Shown here piece after piece: positions 1 to 9,349 of a stretch of 12,376 bases of DNA; within the stretch, counting starts at the first letter, position 1; the number at the start of each line of letters is the position of its first letter. The stretch spans positions 1 to 12,376 of the forward strand of contig MU401990.1 in the NCBI GenBank assembly GCA_022579005.1. Reading direction: 5' to 3'. The notes under the pieces were generated by a model, which saw nothing but the letters and a program-made list of their open reading frames with translations, did not search any database and had not been told where the DNA came from. Made by a program: the position numbers and the translations under genes. The DNA is from Poronia punctata. Lineage: Eukaryota > Ascomycota > Sordariomycetes > Xylariales > Xylariaceae.

Positions 1-2424
1 TATATATATATATATTTAAATTTATAAAGTTTTAAAAATATTTATAAAGTTTTATTTTTATAGTATATATAATTTATATATAATATTATTAAATTATTAA
101 TATTTTATATATAATAGTAGCTAGGCTAAAAAAGCAATTAAAAGTAGTAAAATATCTTTACTTTTATGCTTTTACTTTAAAAATTTTTTACTATACCTAT
201 ATATATATATTTTTAACTTTTTTACCTATACTTTACTTTTACTACATTTTTTACTTAATTAAAAGTTTTATTATTTTAAGTTGCGCTTTTGTTTTATAAA
301 GTAAAATTAATTAGTTATTTTATATTTTATACTTATATTATATATATTTAGCTAATAAATACTTTATAGTACCTAGTTACTTATAATTTTATTATTAGCT
401 TTATTTAAGCTACTAGCTTTTTGCTATAAAAAGTATATTTTTTTACTTTATATACTAATTTATATTAATTTTTTTAAGCAATATTAAAGCGCAAAGCAAA
501 AAAATTTATATTATTGCTTTTACTAAAGCAGTGCAAAAAGAAAATTAAACTATTTATTAATTTATATATAAAAAAAGCCTATAAGCATGCTATAGCTTTA
601 ATACTTATATAAAAAAAATATAAAAACGCTAAACAACGCTTATACTAACAAATTAAGTATAAAAAAATGCGTAAAAGTAAAAAAATACTATAGCTAGCAC
701 TATTAATAAAGCTGCTGTATTTATAGTAATTTATAAAAAAGTTAAAGCTATATAGTAAGTTATATACTTTACTTATATACTAATTTATATTAATTTATTA
801 ACTACTTTTAAAATAAATACTTAAAGCAAATTATTTAAAAAAATAATATTTTTTATAAGCTTACTACTTTTAAAACTAATTTAAACTTTTAATTAACTAG
901 TATTTAAAATAGTAATGTTATTATTAAGTTTTTAGTAAAAAAAGGCATAGGTTTTATTATTAACTTAAAAAATGTTATTAAAAAGTTTAATATATTAAAA
1001 AACAAAAGCGTTTTATATAATGCTTTTAATAACTAATAAAATAATAAGTAGTTTAAACTAATAAAGCAAATTATTAAGTATATGTAAAACTAAGCAACCT
1101 GTTTAGCTTAAAATATTACTAAATATAAAAAAGTATATATTTTAAATAGTACTACTTATAAAAAGCTTAAATATAATATAAAAAAAAAAGTTAAAAAAAT
1201 AATACTAACTAATAATTAACTTATATTAAAAACTTTGTTAACTTATTATTATATAGCAACTTTTTATTATTTTCTTTTGCTTAAACGCTTAAAAAGCTAA
1301 CTATATAAAATAGCGTCTTATTATTAACAATATATTTAATAAAGCAGTTTAATATGTTTGCTATTTATTATAAAATAAAAATTTTTTGCAAACTTACTTT
1401 TAAACTGTGCTTATAAAGCATATTTAGCATATAAATATTTGCTTATTAAATTTAATATATACTAATTATATATAAAACTTTTAATATAAAAGCTATATAA
1501 TATAAAAAAACTACTATATTAAAGCTTTAAAAACCTTTTATTATAAAATTTAACTTTAGCGCTACTAACTAGCAATTATTTTTTTTTTAGTTTAAAAAGC
1601 AATAAAAAATAAAAACTTTGCTTTTTAAGCAGTTATATATTATTTAAATAAAAAAAGCTTGCTAATATATATGCTATTTATTTTAACTAAGCATAACGTG
1701 CTTTGCTAAATAATTAGCTATACTTTATTTAAAGTTAATAATTAAAAAAAGCTTTTTTTAAAAGCAAGCTAAGTAATTACTTAGATTTGCAAACAAAAAC
1801 TATATATATTTTTATATTTTAATATATTAATTATATACTAATTATTATAAAGTTTATAAACTATGTACTTTATTTTTAATAAAAGCTAAAAAGCTAAGTA
1901 TTAGCTTTTTATAGTTAATAAGTACTTAGTTTAGTAAAGTATTTAGTACGCTTACTATAAAAAGTATACTTTTAAAAGTTTTTAGTTAAAGCTACTTTAT
2001 AAAAAACTAAAACTAAAATTTAAAAAACTACTTATTACTTAGTTAAAATAACTTTTAGTATAAGCAAAATAAAGTAACGTATAAAAATGCTATAAAACTT
2101 AAGTAAAACGTTATTATAGCGTTAATATGTTTGCTTAATTAAAAAAATAAAATATTTACTTAAGTATAAAAAAATTATATTTAAAATTTTTAATTAAGCT
2201 TTTGCTTTTTAGCTATTAGTATACTACTTAATATTAAATTAATTATAATATTTATTATAACTAAAATATATAATATAATAAAGTTTTTAAATAAAAATAT
2301 ATATATAGCAAAAAATTGTTTATATATAATTTAAAAAAAGCAAGTTTAAAACTGTGCATTAGTTAAAAGTAAATATATAATATACTAATTATATACTAAT
2401 AGCATAATTAATAGTATTAAATCT
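1..2424. repeat. AT-rich block, probably RIP-degraded repeat DNA; no intact gene
   Basis: The sequence is almost entirely A and T, and every frame is broken by frequent TAA and TAG. A hand count of 1201-1500 gives 29 C and 18 G in 300 bases, about 16% G+C. In that sample 27 of 29 C follow A or G, no G is followed by A, and five of six CA dinucleotides are GCA. This bias fits heavy C-to-T mutation on both strands, as RIP causes in repeated fungal DNA. I could not identify the ancestral element. No terminal repeats, RNA gene or conserved protein motif could be supported here. Confidence 0.8.
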
Positions 2425-2690
2425 TTACTTATCTTTTTACTTATAGGCCTTTTAGCATTTAGTTATTATTACTTATTTACTTATAAACCCTTTAGCATTT
2501 AATTATAAGTACTTATTTACTTATAAGTTTATTAGCATTTGCTTATAAATACTTATTTAGCTTTAGTATTTTATTATAAGTACTTATTTACTTATAAGTC
2601 TTTTAGCATTTTGTTGTAGGTACCTATTTACTTATAGGTTTTTTAGTATTTGGCCGTAGGTACTTATAGGTCCATTTACTTACTAGGTCC
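2425..2690. repeat. Tandem repeat (minisatellite), about 40-bp unit, six copies
   Basis: The anchor tttagYattt (first base variable in one copy) starts at 2451, 2491, 2531, 2562, 2602 and 2642. The spacings are 40, 40, 31, 40 and 40 bp, so the third copy has lost 9 bp. Each unit continues with a variant of acttatttacttata. Many differences between copies are transitions, for example agcat versus agtat, and taggtacc versus taagtact. The copies nearest the gene island keep the most G and C. The array sits exactly where the AT-rich block gives way to ordinary sequence. A partial unit seems to precede the first anchor from about 2425, and the last unit is irregular after about 2670. Confidence 0.85.
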
Positions 2691-3700
2691 TCCTTTAATA
2701 GGTCGGGTCCGGCCAACCCTACGGATCTCGTCCCACCGTGGGTAAATAAGGGGGAAGTGGCCCACCGTGACAATTCTAACAAAAGGGTGGTAAGGTAGTA
2801 TAATAGTATAATAGTAGGTAATATAATAAAATATTGGAGATACCTCAGGGACTCCCCCCGCCATCACTACCGGATGATAAGTAAGCCTACCCCATACAAT
2901 GGTCTCTGCATCGTCTCGACTCGGATGCGGTTTCCTTTTAGACACCTACTACTATCCTGCGACTCGTGTACAAGGGTTCTCGATATCTCCAGATTCCGTG
3001 TTCTTTTCCTCGTACACGTACTGACGCATGGCGGGCTAGGCAATGGATTGTTCCGCTCCCTACCTACCTTAGTTATGCCTCGATGTAAGTCGGACATTCA
3101 CTACGCAAGGTAGAAAAGTAAGGACCAGCGTCCGGGTGCAGCGGTTTTTTTTTTTTTTTTTTTTGCAGCCTGGTAATTCGAGATAGGGAAGCTTTTCGAG
3201 GCAGTTTGGTCGGACAGTATTAGGACGTAGCTGGGATAGAGATGAATATGCATCTAGAGTGAATGCCTTGGCCATAATGTGGCGAGAGGCGGTGAGAATA
3301 AGAAATCGGCGGTTCTCAAGCGGCCGCGGATGACGGTTTGCGACTCTTGTTCCCATGTGGCCGGAGAAAGGGATCGGGGGAGATCATTGGTAGATGAATG
3401 TCTGCTTGGCACTATGCTGTCTCCCCTCACAACAGATGGCTGCGCAATCTGACATTTATTGCCATAAAGATCAGCCTCGAGGGTTGAATACAGGCTTTAC
3501 CATGGCCAACTCCGCTCCCAAGTTGTCCAAGCTCTCCAACTACCCGTTTAGCCAGAATTTTCCGTGCTGACTGGCGTGCAAAATACCATGTCTTCCTATG
3601 GTATTGATAACCAACATGGCTAAATGATTTGCTCGTTATTAACCCCTAGACGGACTCGATTTATGCCCGAGATTTTGCAAAATGGAAATGTACAAATCAT
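2691..3700. other. Intergenic region left of the oxidoreductase gene; no gene supported
   Basis: About 1 kb of ordinary base composition separates the border minisatellite from the oxidoreductase promoter. The open frames here are short, overlap on both strands, lack recognisable motifs and show no splice-joined continuation, so I call none of them genes. Visible small features are a direct repeat cccaccgtg at 2732 and 2761, a gtataata duplication near 2797-2812, and an uninterrupted run of 20 T at 3145-3164. Confidence 0.6.
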
Positions 3701-3710
3701 AAAGAGATGA

Positions 3711-3716
3711 TATAAA
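3711..3716 (+). promoter_or_regulatory. Probable TATA box of the GMC oxidoreductase gene
   Basis: A perfect TATAAA lies 77 bp upstream of the ATG at 3788, in sequence that is not otherwise especially AT-rich. The spacing suits a fungal core promoter with a short 5' leader. The transcription start itself cannot be seen. Confidence 0.55.
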
Positions 3717-3729
3717 GGGGGATCGGACC

Positions 3730-3756
3730 ATGGCTGTGGTCTCCCGGATTTTATAG
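3730..3756 (+). promoter_or_regulatory. Possible upstream ORF of eight codons
   Basis: An ATG in the strong context accatgg opens an eight-codon frame ending in TAG, 31 bp before the oxidoreductase start. It lies only 14 bp after the TATA box, so the transcript may begin downstream of it. It would act on translation only if the mRNA starts before 3730. Confidence 0.2.
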
Positions 3757-3787
3757 TCTAGTATACGTCTTTGCGCGGCTTTTTTCC

Positions 3788-5862
3788 ATGTCCAGAATGC
3801 TTCGTCAGCTACTTTTTGCCGGGCTATTATTAGCCGCCGGAGTGGCAGCTAAACCGGAGGACGAAACTTATGACTACGTCGTTGTAGGATCCGGTCCGGG
3901 CGGTGCGCCGCTGGCGGCAAATCTTGCCCGCGCCGGTTTTAGCGTCACCCTCCTCGAAGCCGGCGTTGACTTGGGCGATAACAAGAATTACTCGGAAATA
4001 GCAAACTTTATCCAAGCGGGCAACGACGAGAAATCACGGTGGGATTTCTTCGTGAGGCACTCCGACGACGAGGAGCGAGAAGCCAAGTACGAGAAGACGA
4101 CATGGAGGACTGCCGATGGCGGATTCTACGTCGGCCTCGATCCACCAGAGGGCGCGACACGCCTCGGTATTTATTATCCCCGTGCCGCAACGCTCGGAGG
4201 TTGCGCCATGCACAACGGCGGCATCTGCACACTTCCGAACGATGCCGACTGGGACTACATTGCGGAGATCACTGGCGACGACGGATGGCTGGCGAGGAAT
4301 ATGCGCAAGTACTTTGAAAAGAGTTGGTCTTCCTGATTTGGCTCCAAGTACCCATTGTAGTAGTTACTGATATTCGGCATCGCAGTGGAAGCTAATGAGT
4401 ACTTGCCATCTAATACCTCTGGCCATGGATACAGGGGCTATGTCAACACCACAATCAGTGACCCTTCTTTTTTCAAACAAGATTCGGATGTGCAAAAGCT
4501 TGCGAATCAGCTCATTCTCGTTGCCGGAGGTGATGTTGCTCGAGATATCAACGCACCGGATCCCGAGCGCGACCAGGCCACCGGCGTCTTCGGACTGGCA
4601 AGCCATGCAGACAGGAACGGGAAACGGGCAGGCTCAAACACATACATCAAGAGCACCTTGGCCGATCCTGCGAAATTCGACCTAACAGTCCAGCTAAAGA
4701 CCCTCGTAACTAAAGTATTAATCGAACAGGGCGAGGGAGATGACAATCCTCGCGCAATCGGTGTCGAGGTTTTGAAAGGGGCACATGTGTACGAGGTACG
4801 TATTTCCCGAGTGGCTTACAGTGTAGTATCTTGATGCATGCCGATAATAAAGTGGACGAGTTTTCTTAGGTTAGCTAGAAAGCAACCACTGACTTCCAGT
4901 CTTGAACAGGCAGATCCTCTATTTAACGACACTGCTGGCGAGCTTGGTCAGATCTTTGCCAGAAAGGAGGTTATCATATCGGGCGGCACTTTCAATTCGC
5001 CTCAAATCCTCAAGCTAAGTGGTATTGGGCCGGCTGAGGAACTGGCCAAGTTCGACATTCCTTTAGTCGTGGACCTCCCCGGAGTTGGCGAGAATCTTGG
5101 TGACAATTACGAGGCCGGCCTTCAGGCTTTGGCCAACAAACCTCTCAATGGAACGGCAGGGCCGATTTCCGTCTTCCTTAAAACCCCGACAGCGAGGAAG
5201 GTGCGCAACATCCAAGCATGGTGCGGCACCTTTTCTTTCGAAGGATTTTGGCCCGGTTTCCCTACCGAGTACGGGCCATCGCAGTATGAGGTGAGTGCAC
5301 TGAAAATCTGGAAGCGGTGAGCTCAGCTGCATGGCAAGGTGGCTGACAAGACACGGTTTCCTATCAGTGCGCCGTGGTACACATAAACCCACGTTCGCAG
5401 GCTGGATATGTACGACTACGGTCAAAAGATCCGCGACACATGCCCGACATTAACCTCAATTTCTTTGCCGAGGGCGGTGACGAGGATTTGACAGAGCTTC
5501 TTGATGCCGCAAAGACGTTCCGCAAGGCTTTCAACTCAGTCGGCGAGCCCATCACTCCCTTTGAGGAAAGACATCCGTGCCCTGGAATCAACCAAAACTG
5601 TACGGACGAGGCACAGAAGGAGTTCATCAAGCTCCAAAGCTACTCCCATCACGCAACTAGCACTTGCAAGATTGGCCCGCAGGATGATCCTATGGCCGTT
5701 TTGGACTCCAAGTTCAGAGTCTACGGTGTCAACAACCTCCGGGTCGTAGATGCTTCGGCATTCCCTAAAGTCCCTGGTGCTTTTCCCGTTTGCCCAACGT
5801 TTATGCTTGCAGAGAAAGCCTCGGCGGATATTCTAAGCCAGGTTGAGGAGAGCACCCGGTAG
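3788..5862 (+). CDS. Secreted FAD-dependent GMC oxidoreductase (four exons, 606 aa)
   Basis: Inferred exons are 3788-4322, 4386-4795, 4910-5290 and 5368-5862, joined by GT-AG introns of 63, 114, 77 bp. The first donor (gttggt) is weak; the others (gtacgt, gtgagt) are good. Residues 1-21 form a signal peptide with a hydrophobic core. The FAD-binding GSGPGG is at 34-39, followed by the ribose-binding Glu57. The family's LGGCAMHNGG segment is near 136-145, and GMC signature 2 (GTFNSPQILKLSGIG) is at 341-355. The catalytic His537 lies in HHATSTCKIG. The position that usually carries a second His or Asn is Phe581. Six N-glycosylation sequons (for example N67, N188, N199, N321) fit secretion. Family members oxidise alcohols or sugars and pass electrons to oxygen or another acceptor; the substrate is unknown. 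The length is normal for the family. Annotations such as choline dehydrogenase should not be taken literally. Confidence 0.9.
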
Positions 5863-6387
5863 GGAAAGGACAACACACGCACACATACAACGTATTCGTA
5901 TTAGCAGTTCAAGTAGGTAGGTCCTCTTTCGCACCTACTGAGTAGGACATATTGGTGGACAAGAAGTAGATGAGGAAGAGGAAACAAAAAGCAATGGTAT
6001 GTGCTCGTGGAACTAGATAATTGTTGGTCAATCGTTCACAAACGTGTACCGTCAGTCGTGTAGGTAGGAGTATGGAAGACAGTGTCGGTAGAGAGAATAA
6101 ACAGTATGATGCACACCGTATAATAAGTACGGTCATACTACTCGTACTCGTAGTAGGTACACTTGGCACTAGGATTCGGACAGGTACTATCGATAAGATA
6201 AGATAAAGTTTTCCAGAGTTGCGATTCCTTGAGTGGCATTTCACTTGAACGTTTGGCCCAGTTCCCAGAGGTCCCCCCCACCATCACCAGTCTGTTTACC
6301 TATTTTCGGTAGACTACTTGGGTTTCTGGTCGCGATCAATTGACCCTATTTGCCTTGGTCCTTGGTCCACGCAGCTCCAGATTCAAA
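5863..6387. other. Intergenic region between the GMC gene and SDA1
   Basis: No gene is supported in these 525 bp. The first part should be the 3' untranslated region of the oxidoreductase gene. It contains a CA-rich stretch, short gtaggtagg repeats and a perfect 6-1-6 palindrome, cctact-g-agtagg, at 5934-5946. The rest must carry the SDA1 promoter, where I see no clear TATA box. Confidence 0.6.
6096..6101 (+). terminator. Candidate polyadenylation signal after the GMC gene
   Basis: AATAAA lies 234 bp after the oxidoreductase stop codon and well before the SDA1 start. Fungal signals are loose, so cleavage could happen elsewhere. Confidence 0.3.
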
Positions 6388-9264
6388 ATGCCCAAAAGAA
6401 GAACGACAGCCTCGGAGAAAGTTGAGGGTCTTGCTATCCTGCAGTGGAAGTTGCGAAAAGATCCCCTAGCATATAGGACGTGCGTTAAACCTTCCATACC
6501 AACTTGCTCATAAATTGAAAGGGCCTGAAATCCAGTCCACGCTGCTCTTGTATGCTCGCTTGATGTGAATGGTATTTGCTAACCTCTGGCCTAAAAGTGA
6601 ATTTATAGGTTCGTTCGGCCGAGAATCGCAGACGAACAACTAGACTAATACTGCTGTGAAGAATTATGGCAACATTTCGACTCGGCGCGCGAAAGAGTAC
6701 TCGCGGACCCCTTGGGTGTAGATGCAGAGTCGCTTTCTACGGTCAGCAGATTCCCTTGTGCGATTTGACATATGAGACGACTGGTCCTGACAACTTTATA
6801 GTTTAGAGAACACATGGACCTGATTGCGCATTGCGCTGAGAAATACCCCGACGTCACAGCGAGCTTTCCAGATAGTCTCCGAGACATCCTTAATGCCCAC
6901 CATGCTTCGCTCGATGCGGCTCTCCGAGAAAAGATTGTCACGAGTCTGTCGCTCTTGAGGAGAAAAGACGTGATAGACAGCACATATTTGCTACCCATCT
7001 TTTGGTCTCTCCTCATATCCACGCCGAGTAAATCTCTGAGGGCTTTACTCTACCAGAAAATCATCAGCGATATACGGGAAACGAACAGCAAGGCCAAGAA
7101 CCACAAGGTTAATCGTACCCTCCAACAAGCCCTCTATAATCTTGTAATGGACAAAGCGACACCGAAATCTCTGTGGGCGGTAAAGGTCGTACGAGATCTT
7201 TGGAGGCGCCGCATTTGGGATGATGCGAAGCCGGTTGATATCATGAGACAGGCCGCCCTTAGCGACGATCCCAAGACGATATCGAGCGCTGTCAAGTTTT
7301 TCCTCGGGAGTGATAAGGAGCGCGAAGAGTACGAAGACGAGAGCAGCGACGAGGAAGCTGTAGATATCCGGAAAGTCAAGCACCAGATGGTCATCAACAA
7401 AAAGTCGAGGAAGTCGAAGAAGATACTCGAAAAGGCGACAGAGAAAGTGAAGCGGAACGAACGGAAAAAGGGTTCGAACCAGATGCTTAACTTTTCCGCG
7501 TAAGTCCTGCTGGCTCCTCAGGCTCTGTTTAACCCCCTAATCATGCCATGTCGCCCCATACTGATATATCTCCTCATAGTCTACATCTTTTGCTCGACCC
7601 ACAAGGGTTTTGCGAGTCGCTCTTCGAAAAGCACCTGCAGAATAAGAAGGCGAGACTTGCTCTGGATATCAGGCTAGATGTCTTGCAACTTGTTACCCGT
7701 CTCGTCGGCCTTCACAAGCTAGTAAGTCCCCAATAGCCAGAGTGAATACTCCGGGTGCCGACCAATGCCAACTGACGCTTTGTCCAGACAATTCTACCTC
7801 TGTACTCGTATTTTACTCCTCACCTTACTCCCCGACAACAATCCGTAACGTCGTTTATGGCTTCGCTCGCAGTAAGTAGTATTGCTTCCTCGGACAGTAC
7901 CGTTGGGGTAGTTGCTAATATACCTTCATTATAGCAAGCAACACACAACCTGGTACCCCCCGACACGCTAGAAGTGCTCATACAGAAGATTGCAAACGAG
8001 TTTGTATCTGAAGCATCTAACGTTGAAGTTGTAAGTAGTTTTGGGTTCCGCTCTCGAATATCACCTTTGCTAATACGGAGATAGTGTGCCGCTGGTATAA
8101 ACGCTATCCGCGAAATCTGTAAGCATACCATGCTCGTGTACTGTCGATTTTATGAGACTGACTTGAGAAGGTGCACGCCAACCATTAGCAATGAATGAAA
8201 CATTGTTGCAAGATTTAGTAGAGGTATGACTTTCTAGAATTGTCTCTGTTGAGTAGACGCCCGTGCTTGGATATTCCTCGCTAGGTCTCTCATTTAGGAG
8301 TAAACGGCGTTAGCTAACACTCCAACCTTAGTACCGGAAAAGTAAAGACAAGGGTGTCTCGATGGCAGCCAAAGGTCTTTTGTCACTATACCGAGAAAAG
8401 GGCGCAGAAATGTTGAAGAAGAAGGACCGTGGCAAAGATGCGACAATCGGGCTGAAGAGTGGTGAAATGAAGCAGCATCAGTTCGGCGAAGAACAGATTG
8501 GTGAAATTGAAGGTCTCGACTTGTTGGCTAAGTGGAAAGAAGAAGAGAGGAAGCGTAAGCGAGCCGAAAAGGGTCTACCTACAGAGCCAGGCACCGGGGA
8601 AAAGAACGACGAGGATGAGGATGACGGATTCAATTCGGATGACTGGGAGGTGGCTTCCACCGACAGTGATGAGTCTGGTGACTGGATTCGCGTTGCCGAA
8701 TCTGACGACGAGCTAGAGGTGGAGCCGGAGCCAAAGAAGAGAAAGGTGGACGGCGAGACCGCAGAGGAAGAGGGAGAGGACGAGAAGGCGGCAGAGGAAT
8801 CTGTCGATTTCATGAAGCTTGCGACAACGCAACTGCTCACGCCCGCCGATCTGGCCAAACTCAAGGAGCTGAGGTTGGAGGCAGGTATCAATAAAGCCAT
8901 GGGAGTCAGCAAGCGGAAACAGGCCATGGAAAATCGACACATGGACGAGGGCTTGACGGCAGAGCAGATCGAGGCCCCGGCCATGCTGCGAAAGAGTACC
9001 AAGGAGGAACGCATCGCGCTGGCCAGGGAAGGCAAGCCGGATCGCGAGGAGCACAAGTCTACGAGCGCCATCCGAAAGTCCAAGAAGGAGGCCGAGGGCA
9101 AGTCCACCACCAACAAGGAGAAGGCCCGCAAGAAGAATTTCTTGATGACGCTTGGAAAGGCCAAGTCCAAGCAGAAGCGCAGTCTAGTGACGACGAGGAA
9201 CATCCTCAAGGCTCACGTACAGCGTAGCAAGTCTGGTGGCAGACGGCGGAACGGCACAAATTAG
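6388..9264 (+). CDS. SDA1: Sda1 family 60S ribosome-biogenesis protein, with an in-frame stop near the N-terminus
   Basis: Inferred exons are 6388-6479, 6609-6741, 6802-7499, 7580-7721, 7788-7871, 7935-8030, 8085-8118, 8171-8223 and 8332-9264. All introns are GT-AG, 52-129 bp, and most have visible CTAAC/CTAAT/CTGAC branch sites. Together they give 754 codons, close to yeast Sda1 (767 aa), with codon 44 being TAA. Family hallmarks include EKVE near the start, the STPSKSLRALLYQKIISDIR region, FFLGSDKEREE, NFSALHLLLDPQGF, QLVTRLVGLHKL, and MAAKGLLSLYRE before GEIEGLDLL. An acidic tract precedes PKKRKV at 578-583, identical to a classical nuclear localisation signal, and the C-terminus is highly basic. 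In yeast, Sda1 is an essential nuclear protein needed for pre-60S maturation and export. Exons 3-9 are intact. The start at 6388 is chosen because exon 1 matches the family N-terminus. The first Met after the stop (6814) would lose 79 residues. Confidence 0.88.
6646..6648 (+). other. SDA1: In-frame TAA in inferred exon 2 of SDA1
   Basis: Intron 1 (6480-6608) has a gtgcgt donor, a gctaac branch site and a tatag acceptor. It enters exon 2 in the frame that later reads WQHFDSARE and joins exon 3 in phase, yet TAA interrupts at codon 44. The next AG, at 6660-6661, follows a branch-like ctaat, but using it from the gtgcgt donor gives the wrong frame. No canonical splice choice I tried removes the stop and keeps the frame. 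CAA to TAA would be a RIP-type CpA change, but an assembly error is equally possible. Confidence 0.7.
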
Positions 9265-9310
9265 ATAGATAGACTATAGTTTACGATACCCTTCTAACAA
9301 ATGCCGTAAA

Positions 9311-9316
9311 AATAAA
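9311..9316 (+). terminator. Candidate polyadenylation signal after SDA1
   Basis: AATAAA occurs 47 bp after the SDA1 stop codon, just before the sequence becomes strongly AT-rich. The position suits a 3'-end signal, but the growing AT bias makes chance occurrence likely. Confidence 0.4.
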
Positions 9317-9349
9317 TTGTTACGAGTATAGATCCGCTAGTTGCAAGGA

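Noticed and set aside
950..1650. Possible tyrosine-recombinase (DUF3435/Starship captain-like) remains in a + strand frame of the left AT-rich block
   Set aside because: A few Leu, Tyr and Arg spacings looked suggestive, but no catalytic R-H-R-Y arrangement could be placed, and such patterns arise easily in AT-rich DNA.
2676..3356. Several open frames of 76-95 codons on both strands left of the oxidoreductase gene
   Set aside because: They overlap each other, show no recognisable motif or splice-joined extension, and one minus-strand frame runs through the T20 tract as a Lys run.
7471..7483. ggttcgaacc, resembling a tRNA T-loop
   Set aside because: It lies inside an SDA1 coding exon and no cloverleaf can be folded around it.
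8478..9209. Minus-strand open frame of 243 codons opposite the last SDA1 exon
   Set aside because: It is a Ser-rich shadow of the Glu/Lys-rich SDA1 coding strand, without independent motifs.
3788..9264. Secondary-metabolite or degradative gene cluster around the GMC enzyme
   Set aside because: The only neighbour is a ribosome-biogenesis gene; no synthase, transporter or regulator is present.
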